DNA of 42,931 nt from an uncultured Gammaproteobacteria bacterium (GTDB taxonomy: Bacteria > Pseudomonadota > Gammaproteobacteria > Arenicellales > CAJQKF01). The stretch covers positions 1 to 42,931 of the forward strand of contig CAJQKF010000043.1 of the NCBI GenBank assembly GCA_905478855.1, in the 5' to 3' direction. Below, piece after piece: positions 27,390 through 36,343 of the stretch (position 1 is the stretch's first letter; every line of letters starts with the position of its first letter). The position numbers and the translations under genes are program-made. The notes beneath the pieces were generated by a model. It was given only the letters and a program-made list of their open reading frames with translations. It was not told the DNA's origin and ran no database searches.

Positions 27390-27419
27390 TTGGATCATAG
27401 TAAAAGTCCGATATAGAAT
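27390..27419 (+). promoter_or_regulatory. Probable sigma-70 promoter of argF
   Basis: TTGGAT (27390-27395) and TAGAAT (27414-27419) are separated by 18 bases; TATAGA at 27412-27417 with a 16-base spacer is the alternative. Transcription would start near 27426, leaving a leader of about 70 bases before the argF ATG. A CCGATAT motif overlaps the -10 region. Confidence 0.45.
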
Positions 27420-27431
27420 AAGGTGTTTTCC

Positions 27432-27447
27432 GATATCGGCCGATATC
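27432..27447. promoter_or_regulatory. 16-bp perfect palindrome downstream of the argF promoter
   Basis: GATATCGGCCGATATC is a perfect 16-base dyad just after the predicted argF transcription start. CCGATAT occurs three times: 27408-27414, 27430-27436 and 27440-27446. It looks like a repressor operator. It does not match the known ArgR box (TGAAT-N4-ATTCA type), so the binding protein is unknown. Confidence 0.45.
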
Positions 27448-27495
27448 TGCAAGCAACAGCAATCCGCCGTAAAATTATTTCATTACGGTAAACCA

Positions 27496-28395
27496 ATGAC
27501 ACGCCATTTTCTAAGTTTGCGAGATCTCTCTCGCCAAGAGCTTCTTCAGTTAATAAATCGCGCGACTGAGCTAAAGAGTATGCTTCGACGTGGAGTAGAT
27601 TACGAACCGATGCGTAATCAAACCCTAGCTATGATGTTTGAGAAGTCGTCAACTCGCACGCGTCTATCGTTTGAAGTTGCCGCAACCCAATTTGGTGGCA
27701 ATGCCATTTTCATGTCCCCCGGTGATAGCCAAATGGGTCGTGGTGAACCAATCGCCGACACAGCTCGTGTAATGTCATCAATGGTGGATATCATCGTTCT
27801 TAGAACGTTTAGTCACAGTACAATTGAAGAAATGGCTAACTTTTCTGCGGTTCCAGTTATCAATGGGCTTTCAGATCGCTTTCATCCATGTCAGCTCCTC
27901 GCTGATATTCAAACTTTTCATGAAGCTCGTGGATCTATTCAGGGTAAAACCGTAACCTGGATAGGTGATGGAAACAATATGTGCCACTCGTGGATAAACG
28001 CCAGTCAGCTCCTTGATTTCACTCTCAACATTGCCACTCCTGCGGGCTATACCCCCGCTGCAGATTTAGTTAACAACAGCCAGAACGTTTACCTGAGTAA
28101 TGATCCGCTTGAAGCAGCAACCAATGCTGATTTAATTATGACCGACACATGGGCAAGTATGGGCCAAGAAAATGAAAAAAATAGTCGCGCACATGATTTC
28201 AAAGATTTCAAAGTAACAATGAAAATCATGGAAAGGGGTCAAAGCGATTGCGTCTTTATGCACTGCCTACCGGCATATAGGGAAATGGAAGTCGAAACCC
28301 AGGTCATCGATGGCCAACAAAGTCTTATTTGGCAACAAGCCGAAAACCGCCTTCACGCCCAAAAAGCGCTCATTGAATTCTTACTCTTAAACTAA
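27496..28395 (+). CDS. argF: Ornithine carbamoyltransferase
   Basis: ArgF makes citrulline from ornithine and carbamoyl phosphate. From the ATG at 27496 the protein is 299 residues, normal for the anabolic enzyme. The frame extends upstream to 27385, but those residues do not resemble the family. The motifs are FEKSSTRTRLSFE (carbamoyl phosphate loop, 49-61), LRTFSH, DRFHPCQLLADIQT and FMHCLPAYR. It is followed by an intrinsic terminator and is divergent from argG. Confidence 0.97.
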   Translation: MTRHFLSLRDLSRQELLQLINRATELKSMLRRGVDYEPMRNQTLAMMFEKSSTRTRLSFEVAATQFGGNAIFMSPGDSQMGRGEPIADTARVMSSMVDIIVLRTFSHSTIEEMANFSAVPVINGLSDRFHPCQLLADIQTFHEARGSIQGKTVTWIGDGNNMCHSWINASQLLDFTLNIATPAGYTPAADLVNNSQNVYLSNDPLEAATNADLIMTDTWASMGQENEKNSRAHDFKDFKVTMKIMERGQSDCVFMHCLPAYREMEVETQVIDGQQSLIWQQAENRLHAQKALIEFLLLN

Positions 28396-28410
28396 GAGTC
28401 GAGTAAAAAT

Positions 28411-28440
28411 AAAAAAACCCGGCTGCTGCCGGGTTTTTCT
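28411..28440. terminator. Bidirectional intrinsic terminator between argF and rpoH
   Basis: CCCGGC-TGCT-GCCGGG forms a strong 6-bp GC stem with a 4-base loop (28418-28433). It is flanked by seven A on the left and five T on the right. It can therefore end transcription from argF (+) and from rpoH (-), which converge here. Confidence 0.93.
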
Positions 28441-28459
28441 CAAGTTGATGGTCTATGCT

Positions 28460-29314
28460 TTATACAGTAAGCGCCAATTTCATACGGTCCATAGCCTTTT
28501 TCTCAATCTGTCGAATACGTTCGGCAGAGACACCGTACTCTTCTGCTAGATCGGACAGGGTAGGCTTGGTAGACTCATCATTTAACCAACGTCTAGTGAT
28601 AATATCCTGACTCCGTTGATCCAAATCACTAATTGCTTCAGATAATTGATTATTCCTCGTATTTTTCTGATCAGACGCACTTATCAAAGTAGCGGGATCG
28701 AATCGATAATCAGCTAAGTAGCCAGCAGGAGACGGTGATAACTCATCCTCGGTTTCAACTGGATCGAAACTAATATCCGCACCTGTCATGCGCGATTCCA
28801 TTTCGGAAACAACACTTTCTCCAACATCCAAACGCTCTGCTAATGCTTTCACCTCGCCTTCGCGCATCCACCCAAGGCGATCTCTAGATTTACGTAAATT
28901 AAAGAATAACTTACGTTGAGCCTTTGTTGTAGCAACTTTCACAATGCGCCAATTTTTGATAACGTAATCGTAAATTTCAGCACGAATCCAGTGAACAGCA
29001 AAAGACACTAAGCGCACGTCACGTTCAGGATCAAAGCGTTTAACAGCCTTCATTAAACCAATATTACCTTCCTGAATGAGATCCTGAATAGGTAAACCGT
29101 AACCGAGAAATCCACGTGCTACGCTAATTACGTAGCGCAAATGAGAAAATACCAGTGTTCGAGCAGCTTCCAGGTCTTCACTCTCCGAAAGACGAACAGC
29201 AAGTGCACGTTCCTCTTCTGCGGTAAGCACTGGGGCCGAATTCACCTGTTGTAGATAATTTGCAAGCCCTTGATTTCCTTGAATATCTAACATAACCGGC
29301 ATTGTTTGTGTCAT
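28460..29314 (-). CDS. rpoH: RNA polymerase sigma-32 factor RpoH
   Basis: RpoH directs transcription of heat-shock chaperone and protease genes. From the ATG at 29314 the protein is 284 residues. A TTG at 29329 overlaps the ribosome site and is unlikely. Region 2 has DLIQEGNIGLMKAVKRFDP and RLVSFAVHWIRAEI. The RpoH box QRKLFFNLR is present, separating it from other group sigma factors. Region 4.2 is TLSDLAEEYGVSAERIRQIEKKAMDRMK. It follows ftsX as in many gammaproteobacteria, but after a 217-base gap that holds its own CIRCE-marked promoter region. It ends at the bidirectional terminator. Confidence 0.97.
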   Translation of the reverse strand: MTQTMPVMLDIQGNQGLANYLQQVNSAPVLTAEEERALAVRLSESEDLEAARTLVFSHLRYVISVARGFLGYGLPIQDLIQEGNIGLMKAVKRFDPERDVRLVSFAVHWIRAEIYDYVIKNWRIVKVATTKAQRKLFFNLRKSRDRLGWMREGEVKALAERLDVGESVVSEMESRMTGADISFDPVETEDELSPSPAGYLADYRFDPATLISASDQKNTRNNQLSEAISDLDQRSQDIITRRWLNDESTKPTLSDLAEEYGVSAERIRQIEKKAMDRMKLALTV

Positions 29315-29321
29315 GATTTGA

Positions 29322-29327
29322 CTCCTC
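29322..29327 (-). promoter_or_regulatory. Ribosome binding site of rpoH
   Basis: GAGGAG on the - strand lies seven bases before the ATG at 29314. This decides the rpoH start in favour of that ATG. Confidence 0.75.
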
Positions 29328-29351
29328 AATAAAATGCTGCCAACAAAAGCG

Positions 29352-29378
29352 TTAGCACTCTCTTCTATAGAGTGCCAA
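29352..29378 (-). promoter_or_regulatory. CIRCE operator (HrcA site) in the rpoH leader
   Basis: Read on the rpoH strand, the site is TTGGCACTC-N9-GAGTGCTAA. The CIRCE consensus bound by the heat-shock repressor HrcA is TTAGCACTC-N9-GAGTGCTAA, so 17 of 18 arm positions match and the spacer is exactly nine. It ends 37 bases before the rpoH ATG. A possible promoter, CTTTAC (29391-29386) with TATAGA (29369-29364) 16 bases later, would put the -10 element inside the CIRCE spacer, fitting repression by occlusion. Confidence 0.88.
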
Positions 29379-29531
29379 AGGTATAGTAAAGTTCCCCCAT
29401 ATTCAACAAATATTGCTTAGCTTTAATCGATGCATAGGGCATTTTTTGGCACAAATATTGGACCATAACTCAAGAGTTTCAACCCTTAAGTCGAATGGTT
29501 AATAGCATTTAGCCTCCAAAAGTCATCAATA

Positions 29532-30434
29532 TTACATTCTACTACTCAAATTTTTGAGAAATCGTGTAGTTGTGAACCATGCGGCAAGGCCACCCACTGT
29601 GGTTGCAAGAATAACCGTGCTAACTAGCATAACAACGGGAACGAAGGTTGCAACAAAGTGACTTTGGTAGACAAAAATGAGATCACCCAAAGCAGGTTTT
29701 AAATACAGAACGCATAAACCAAATAAAATAAACGCAAGACATGATCCAACAAATCCCAATAAAGCTCCATTTAGCAGAAAAGGCCGCCGAATATAGTTCC
29801 AGGTACCACCGACAAGACTAATGATGTGAATTTCATCTTCTGATGTGGAAATCATAAATCGCACAGTATTTGATATAATCATGGCTATCCCAAACAAGAG
29901 CAATGACCAAAACACAAACACAATGCGGTAGGTTAGACCGGTTACCGCCTGTATTTGCTCCATCCACTCATAGTCCACTTGAATCTCGTGAACACCTGGT
30001 AACGGCGATAACGATTCCGACAATTTATCAAATTCTGTTTTCGGAAGATCGATAACCGGATTAACAATAATCACATGGGGGAGTGGATTAGACTCAATAT
30101 TTTCCTGCAACACCGATACAGCCCCCCCTTTTAGCAAACTATCCAATCCCTGCTGTTTATCAATGAACGATATTTGCGCGACTGCAGGATTCACAGAGAT
30201 AACATCGATTAACTTATTAGCATCGGTTTCAGAAGTTGTTGTTTCCAAATAAAGCACAATACCCGGTCGCTCTGACCATCCATGCAAAGCATCACCCAAA
30301 TTAACCATAATAGTGTGTAACAACATTGGCAAAGACAAAGTCACGGCGATTCCGAAAAGAGCTAACCCGATAGATACTGGTTGTTTTAACCAAATTGAAA
30401 AAACAGAACGGACTAACTCCATTAATTTCGGCAT
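29532..30434 (-). CDS. ftsX: Cell division protein FtsX
   Basis: FtsX is the membrane partner of FtsE and activates cell-wall amidases at the septum through its periplasmic domain. The 300-residue protein has a first membrane span near 20-42, a periplasmic domain (about 45-165), and three more spans near 172-195, 220-245 and 268-290, the standard four-span layout. The motif EIHIISLVGGTWNYIRRPFL before span three is typical. It lies 6 bases after ftsE in the ftsY-ftsE-ftsX order. Confidence 0.94.
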   Translation of the reverse strand: MPKLMELVRSVFSIWLKQPVSIGLALFGIAVTLSLPMLLHTIMVNLGDALHGWSERPGIVLYLETTTSETDANKLIDVISVNPAVAQISFIDKQQGLDSLLKGGAVSVLQENIESNPLPHVIIVNPVIDLPKTEFDKLSESLSPLPGVHEIQVDYEWMEQIQAVTGLTYRIVFVFWSLLLFGIAMIISNTVRFMISTSEDEIHIISLVGGTWNYIRRPFLLNGALLGFVGSCLAFILFGLCVLYLKPALGDLIFVYQSHFVATFVPVVMLVSTVILATTVGGLAAWFTTTRFLKNLSSRM

Positions 30435-30440
30435 AGGTTC

Positions 30441-31115
30441 TTACACATTTTTCACGGCTTCTGAGTGTAATAAACCGTCATTCAACAGCAAATGACGGCT
30501 TCCCGGAAATTGTTTTAATTGGCGTAGATCATGGGTAGCGATCAACACGGTAACCCTGTGCTGATTAAAATCACGAAGCAGTTCCATAATTTGAGTTGAC
30601 ATATCATCATCAAGATTTCCGGTTGGCTCGTCAGCGATAAGAATGTTTGGCAGATTGATAATGGCACGAGCAATACCCACACGTTGTTTTTCTCCCCCTG
30701 ATAATACTTGAGGATTATGGGTCTCTTTCTTCAGTAGGCCTACTTTATCGAGAGCCGCACGCACTCGTCGTTGGATATCCCGGTGATGTATACCGGACAC
30801 CAATAAAGGCAAACCGACATTTTCCGAAACACTTCTATCAAATAGTAACTTATTATCTTGAAATACAACGCCTATACCGCGACGAAAAGCAGGAATATTT
30901 CTTCGGGACAGTTGATGCATTTGTATGCCACCAATTGTAATATTCCCTCGTGTTGGCTTTTCCATTGCCAGTATTAGACGCATTAGCGTAGTTTTCCCTG
31001 CTCCTGAATGCCCAGTTAGAAAGCAGAACTCCCCTGCACGAACGTGAAAATTAACCCCTCGAAGAGCATCATGACCCGGCTCATAACGTTTGCTGACGTG
31101 CTGAAACCGAATCAC
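30441..31115 (-). CDS. ftsE: Cell division ATP-binding protein FtsE
   Basis: FtsE is the ABC ATPase that pairs with FtsX. The 224-residue protein has Walker A GHSGAGKTT (35-43), signature LSGGEKQRVGIARAI, Walker B ILIADEPTGNLD and the H-loop ATHD. It starts MIRFQHVSKRYEPG as in the family. It is four bases after ftsY and six before ftsX, so the three are one operon. Confidence 0.97.
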   Translation of the reverse strand: MIRFQHVSKRYEPGHDALRGVNFHVRAGEFCFLTGHSGAGKTTLMRLILAMEKPTRGNITIGGIQMHQLSRRNIPAFRRGIGVVFQDNKLLFDRSVSENVGLPLLVSGIHHRDIQRRVRAALDKVGLLKKETHNPQVLSGGEKQRVGIARAIINLPNILIADEPTGNLDDDMSTQIMELLRDFNQHRVTVLIATHDLRQLKQFPGSRHLLLNDGLLHSEAVKNV

Positions 31116-31119
31116 TTAG

Positions 31120-32049
31120 TTAGTCGTCCCGATCAAGTAACGCATCGACGAAATCCTGTGCAACGAATTCGCGCAGATCTTCCTGTTTTTCACCTACACC
31201 GATAAACATCACAGGCAATTGAAACTGCTCGGCAATCGCAACCAAAATTCCGCCTTTAGCCGTGCCGTCTAATTTTGTTACACAAACTCCGCTTAGTGAA
31301 ACGAAACGTGAAAAGTTTTCTATTTGCGACAACACATTTTGGCCATTACCCGCATCAATAGTTAACCAAACTTCATGGGGGGTATTATCATCGATTTTCT
31401 TCAACACCCTTACAACTTTACCTAACTGCTCCATTAAATCCACATTAATATGTTGACGGCCTGCTGAGTCAATAATTAAAACATCCATATCACGGGCCAT
31501 AGCGGATTGCAGAGCGTCGTGCGCCACGGCAGCTGCATCAGACCCGTGTTTTTGCGCAATTACCGGCACGTCTAAGCGATCACCCCAGCGTTGCAACTGT
31601 TCTATAGCGGCTGCTCTAAACGTGTCACAGGCTGCCAGCATCACTTTTTTACCTTGATTCTGAAAACGATGAGCCAACTTAGCCGTCGTCGTGGTCTTAC
31701 CAACGCCATTTACCCCAACCATTAAAATAACGCGCGGCTTCGTCCCTGTAAAGGCATCGACCGATCTCTCGGCACCGGCTAATCGCCGCAGAAGATCCTC
31801 TGCTAGGGCAGCTTGTAAATCATCTGCACTCTTAATTCGATTACTGCGTACAGATTTTCTAAGACTTTCACATATTTCCAGACTTGCTGTTACGCCCAGA
31901 TCAGCCGTAATCAATTGTTCTTCTAATAACTCAAAATCAGCATCTCTCGGTTTCGTTCCACCACCGAATAAATTTGCTAATCCGGATCGTAAATTATCTC
32001 GCGTTTTGCCCAGTTTCTGAAAAAGACTACTTTTTGATTTTCCAAACAT
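31120..32049 (-). CDS. ftsY: Signal recognition particle receptor FtsY
   Basis: FtsY is the SRP receptor GTPase that docks ribosome-nascent chains to the Sec translocon. The 309-residue protein contains the N and G domains only, with GVNGVGKTTTTAKLA, DTFRAAAIEQL, DSAGRQHIN and TKLDGTAKGG. The long acidic A domain of E. coli FtsY (497 residues) is absent. The short N-terminus (GKSKSSLFQKLGKTRDNLRSG) includes the amphipathic membrane-targeting helix. It heads the ftsY-ftsE-ftsX run and is divergent from rsmD. Confidence 0.96.
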   Translation of the reverse strand: MFGKSKSSLFQKLGKTRDNLRSGLANLFGGGTKPRDADFELLEEQLITADLGVTASLEICESLRKSVRSNRIKSADDLQAALAEDLLRRLAGAERSVDAFTGTKPRVILMVGVNGVGKTTTTAKLAHRFQNQGKKVMLAACDTFRAAAIEQLQRWGDRLDVPVIAQKHGSDAAAVAHDALQSAMARDMDVLIIDSAGRQHINVDLMEQLGKVVRVLKKIDDNTPHEVWLTIDAGNGQNVLSQIENFSRFVSLSGVCVTKLDGTAKGGILVAIAEQFQLPVMFIGVGEKQEDLREFVAQDFVDALLDRDD

Positions 32050-32181
32050 TCATTTTCACTCATTAACGGTATTTCTAAAACCCAGTTTTACTATTGCAGT
32101 TTCGATAGTACAGTGTGTATTTTAAAGGGTGTGTATTGTAATTGAATTCCATAAAACAAAAATAGCAGATCGAGTATTACG

Positions 32182-32763
32182 TTGACACCGAAAGCAAACA
32201 GAAAATCAGCTGGAAAAATACGGATTATTGGTGGCCAATGGCGAAGCCGGCAGATACGATTTACCTCTACCAACGGACTTCGGCCAACCCCAGATCGCGT
32301 GCGTGAGACGCTATTTAACTGGCTCTCTCCCGCTATGAACGGTATTAAATGCCTAGATTTATTCGCGGGCAGCGGATCTTTAGGATTCGAAGCCGCTTCC
32401 AGAGGAGCAAGCGCCGTAACGATGATTGATTGCTCATCCTCCGTCATTCGGGATTTACACGAAAATGCTGCTCAACTAGGTTGCAGTGCAGTAATTCTGA
32501 AAAAACGAGCGATGAATTACCTGCAAACAACAGAAGATACGTTTCAATTGATTTTTATTGATCCCCCTTATCAGCTAAATTTGTCAAATCCGATCCTCAA
32601 AGAATTGGAAGAAAATAAAAGTTTAGAGAACAACGGATATGTTTATCTTGAAATTCATCATCATGATCAAAATTCAAGACCAGGAGAAAACTGGAACATT
32701 ATCCGTGAAATTTCATGCGGCACTGTCCATGGATTTCTCCTGATGAGATCCAGAGATAGTTAA
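32182..32763 (+). CDS. rsmD: 16S rRNA (guanine966-N2)-methyltransferase RsmD
   Basis: RsmD methylates G966 of 16S rRNA. The 193-residue protein has IRIIGGQWRSR at the N-terminus and RPTPDRVRETLFNWL. The SAM site is CLDLFAGSGSLGFEAASRGA (57-76) and the catalytic motif is DPPY (127-130). The start is a TTG at 32182, because no ATG or GTG in frame gives a full N-terminus. It lies divergent from ftsY, as in most gammaproteobacteria, and coaD follows. Confidence 0.93.
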   Translation: MTPKANRKSAGKIRIIGGQWRSRQIRFTSTNGLRPTPDRVRETLFNWLSPAMNGIKCLDLFAGSGSLGFEAASRGASAVTMIDCSSSVIRDLHENAAQLGCSAVILKKRAMNYLQTTEDTFQLIFIDPPYQLNLSNPILKELEENKSLENNGYVYLEIHHHDQNSRPGENWNIIREISCGTVHGFLLMRSRDS

Positions 32764-33625
<862 letters not shown>

Positions 33626-33650
33626 ACCAGACAAATCTAAAGAGTCGGCT

Positions 33651-33678
33651 AGTAAGTTAGTAAATTTACCAACCTACT
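33651..33678. other. 28-bp imperfect palindrome between convergent genes
   Basis: AGTAAGTTAGTAAA and TTTACCAACCTACT read as reverse complements, with two mismatches, around a central AAATTT. It sits between the ends of the ferredoxin gene and the OmpA-like gene. As RNA it would form a weak AT-rich stem, so it could be a bidirectional terminator or a protein-binding dyad. Confidence 0.3.
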
Positions 33679-33694
33679 CCCACAACTATACGGT

Positions 33695-35299
33695 TTAATT
33701 CGTAGCGCGCCTTTCAATTAATTTTGCCGGAGACAAGACAATTTCAAGTCGCCTATTAGCACTACGCCCCTGCTCCGTACTATTGTCAGCAACAGGTCTA
33801 TGTTCCCCATAGCCTGCAATTCTCATTCTCCCCGCCGCTATACCATTCGCCTGTAAATATCGTACGGCAGAACCTGCACGGGCCGCCGATAACTCCCAGT
33901 TACTAGGAAATCGATCCTGCTTATCAGCAGAGATAGGAATACTATCCGTGTGCCCTTCTAAACTAATAACACGATCCGAAACAGATAGAGCATACGCTAT
34001 CACTTTATCTAGCACCAACTGCCCACTCTGGCGAATTCTTGTTGACCCAGGGCGAAATACGATATCGCTATCCATTCGAATAAGGGTCACACTGTCTTTT
34101 AAGTTCTGTATTTCTAACTCAGCCGATTTCGTAACGCTAGCCATCTGTGAACGAAGCGTATTCAACTGTTCTTCAGCAGCTTTATGTTTGGCATTCAGAT
34201 CATCGACTAATGATTCTTTAGTCTGTAATTGCTGCACAAGTTCATCGCGTCGACGATTAAGCATTTCAAGTTCGCCTTCTAAACTTTGTACTTTCTCTTT
34301 AGAGTTTTCTAGTGCGCTTGACTTGGCTGCCACGTCGGTGTCAATCAGGTTGAGTTTAGCCTCCAGTTCTTCGGTTTTTTCCGCACGACTTCTTGCGTCC
34401 GAAAGCAGTTTTTGTAACCGTAATTGCTCGCTAACCGCAAGGCTTAGTTCTTTTTCCGATGCAACGAGAGTATCCATTTGACTTTTAAGTTCACCACTAA
34501 CTGAGGTGCGACTAGAACGTTCGCCTACCAGTTCTGCTTTCAAGTTGTCATGATCGCTTTGTAATGAGGCGCGACTTGAACGTTCACTTACCAATTCTGC
34601 CTTCAAGTTGTCATGATCACTTTGCAATGCGGCGCGACTTGAACGTTCGCTTACCAATTCTGCCTTCAAGTTGTCATAATCACTTTGCAATGCGGCGCGA
34701 CTTGAACGTTCGCTTACCAATTCTGCCTTCAAGTTGTCATGATCGCTTTGCAATATAGTAAAACCATCTTGTAAAGTATTTAGCGTGTCGCCAGATTCCG
34801 ACAAACTGTAGGTTAGTTTTTCAATATCTTTATAGGACGTCGCTAGACTTTCAGCCAACCCTAGATTTTCTTCAATGAGTTGTTCAATACGGGCCTGTAA
34901 TTCAGCTGCTTTTTGGGACTCAGAAGAACCTGCGCGCGATTCCCGCTCAAGTGCTGCTGCTAATTCATTTCGCAAGTTTTGTATGGTACTTTCTACTTCG
35001 ACGGTGCGAGCAGATACAGTTTCAAGATCAATTTTAGTTTTTTCAACGATAGTTTCCAATGCCTGCTTGTTTAAATCCTTTTGAATAACAGCATCCTTAT
35101 ACCTAGACAGTTCTTCTTGCAATCCATCCACAACACCTTTCAACTCCAATCGCCGTTGCTCTGCTTCCGCACTTATTTTGGTTTGCTGAGTTAGTTCCTC
35201 GGCAACGCTGGCTACTTGCTCGCTATTCTGAAAATATTTTACCCAACCAACAATTGCAATTATTACACTCACAATTAAGGCGATATTGTTCTTTGACAT
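33695..35299 (-). CDS. OmpA/MotB-like protein with long coiled coil
   Basis: The 534-residue protein has an N-terminal membrane anchor (NNIALIVSVIIAIVGWVKYF). A long coiled coil spans about 30-400. A C-terminal OmpA-like peptidoglycan-binding domain (about 410-525) has ISLEGHTDSIP, the SAARAGSAVRYLQANGI helix, GYGEHRPVADN and RSANRRLEIVL. It is likely anchored in the inner membrane and reaches the cell wall, as a MotB-like or envelope-linking protein. There is no MotA-like gene nearby. Residues about 185-265 are four 21-residue repeats (three heptads each) of the DNLKAELVSERSSR type. The repeats are near-identical in DNA, indicating recent expansion. Function unknown. Confidence 0.82.
   Translation of the reverse strand: MSKNNIALIVSVIIAIVGWVKYFQNSEQVASVAEELTQQTKISAEAEQRRLELKGVVDGLQEELSRYKDAVIQKDLNKQALETIVEKTKIDLETVSARTVEVESTIQNLRNELAAALERESRAGSSESQKAAELQARIEQLIEENLGLAESLATSYKDIEKLTYSLSESGDTLNTLQDGFTILQSDHDNLKAELVSERSSRAALQSDYDNLKAELVSERSSRAALQSDHDNLKAELVSERSSRASLQSDHDNLKAELVGERSSRTSVSGELKSQMDTLVASEKELSLAVSEQLRLQKLLSDARSRAEKTEELEAKLNLIDTDVAAKSSALENSKEKVQSLEGELEMLNRRRDELVQQLQTKESLVDDLNAKHKAAEEQLNTLRSQMASVTKSAELEIQNLKDSVTLIRMDSDIVFRPGSTRIRQSGQLVLDKVIAYALSVSDRVISLEGHTDSIPISADKQDRFPSNWELSAARAGSAVRYLQANGIAAGRMRIAGYGEHRPVADNSTEQGRSANRRLEIVLSPAKLIERRATN
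34503..34754. repeat. Four tandem 63-bp repeats in the coiled-coil gene
   Basis: Units begin at 34503, 34566, 34629 and 34692, each exactly 63 bases. The right three differ at very few positions and the left one is more diverged. Each unit encodes 21 residues, three coiled-coil heptads, so gain or loss of a unit keeps both the reading frame and the heptad register. Confidence 0.92.
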
Positions 35300-35662
35300 G
35301 GCTCTCTCCGGCAGGACAATCGATCGATATTAAAACCGAATCGCTTCAGATGATAATTACAATTATTTGAAATCTCATTTTACATTTTCGTACTTACTTC
35401 ATTTGCCGACAAGGTAACATATTTTTCGAGGAATAGGCCAGTCATGGATCTACTGATCTTGCAACTGCTTGAAGACATTTTTTCAGAAAAATGGAACGTT
35501 TTTGATGCGTAACTGCCGAAATACTCTCATAAAACGCTACTAACAACCCGATACCATATAGAATCAATGGTTAAATCTCGTTTCGAACTATCTTTCTAGT
35601 AGCATGGAAAACCTTATCGAAACATACACGAACCATCGCCATATGCCGGTAAAAAACTACCT
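35300..35662. other. Intergenic stretch with no clear gene
   Basis: These 363 bases separate the divergent OmpA-like and TVP38 genes and should hold both promoters. I saw an AT-rich dyad (ATAATT-AC-AATTAT near 35350). There is also a 22-codon open frame from the ATG at 35444 to 35512 (MDLLILQLLEDIF at its start), preceded by GAGGAAT at poor spacing. That frame is too short and unsupported to call a gene. Confidence 0.45.
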
Positions 35663-36343
35663 ATGAAAAAAGTTTTTATTAGTGCTGTCATCGTTCTTCT
35701 GTGCGTAGTTGTCGTTCTTTTATTTCCGGAGATGAGCGATCGCTTAACACTAGCAGGTTTAAAAGATGCAAAGCATTCACTAAGCCTGCTAGTTGTTGAA
35801 AGTCCGATATTGAGTGCGCTTATTTATGTCGTCATTTACATATGTGTAACTGCCGCTAGTATTCCGGGCGCCGTGATATTAACACTTGCCGGTGGCGCCC
35901 TATTTGGCGTGATGTGGGGAACACTTCTGGTATCAATCGCATCAACGTTTGGGGCCACACTGGCGTTCCTAGTAGTACGCACAACGTGCAGACAATTTGT
36001 ACAAAATAGATTTATCAGCACATGGAATAAGGTATCTAATGGTTTTGAAACATCTGGGCCCTTTTACCTATTCTCCCTAAGACTCGTGCCGGTGGTTCCT
36101 TTCTTTCTGGTAAATGTATTAATGGCTTTAACCAATATTCGAATACGAGATTTCTTCTTTATCAGCCAAATTGGTATGTTGCCGGCTACCGTAGTATATG
36201 TCTTTGCCGGAACAGAACTTTCGAAGATAACAACAGTGAAAGATATAGTTTCTCCCGGAATATTGGCTGCATTCATGCTTATTGCCTGTTTACCGTGGGC
36301 AGCTCGATTTTTGCTAACAAGACTAAAACGCAATGACGACTAA
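35663..36343 (+). CDS. TVP38/TMEM64 (VTT-domain) membrane protein
   Basis: The 226-residue protein has about five to six hydrophobic segments and the VTT/SNARE-associated core: GAVILTLAGGALFGVMWGTLLVSIASTFGATLAFLVVR, then FYLFSLRLVPVVPFFLVNVLMA. The latter holds the conserved RLxPxxPFxxxN motif. DedA/VTT proteins have been linked to lipid scrambling and membrane homeostasis. The exact role here is unknown. Its last 11 bases overlap the flavoprotein gene that follows, and this pair recurs in bacteria, sometimes as a fusion. Confidence 0.87.
   Translation: MKKVFISAVIVLLCVVVVLLFPEMSDRLTLAGLKDAKHSLSLLVVESPILSALIYVVIYICVTAASIPGAVILTLAGGALFGVMWGTLLVSIASTFGATLAFLVVRTTCRQFVQNRFISTWNKVSNGFETSGPFYLFSLRLVPVVPFFLVNVLMALTNIRIRDFFFISQIGMLPATVVYVFAGTELSKITTVKDIVSPGILAAFMLIACLPWAARFLLTRLKRNDD

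Noticed and set aside
34503..34754. CRISPR array
   Set aside because: The repeats are contiguous 63-base units without spacers and encode in-frame coiled-coil heptads.
35444..35512. 22-codon open frame as a small protein gene
   Set aside because: Poor ribosome-site spacing, no recognisable feature, and such short frames are expected by chance.
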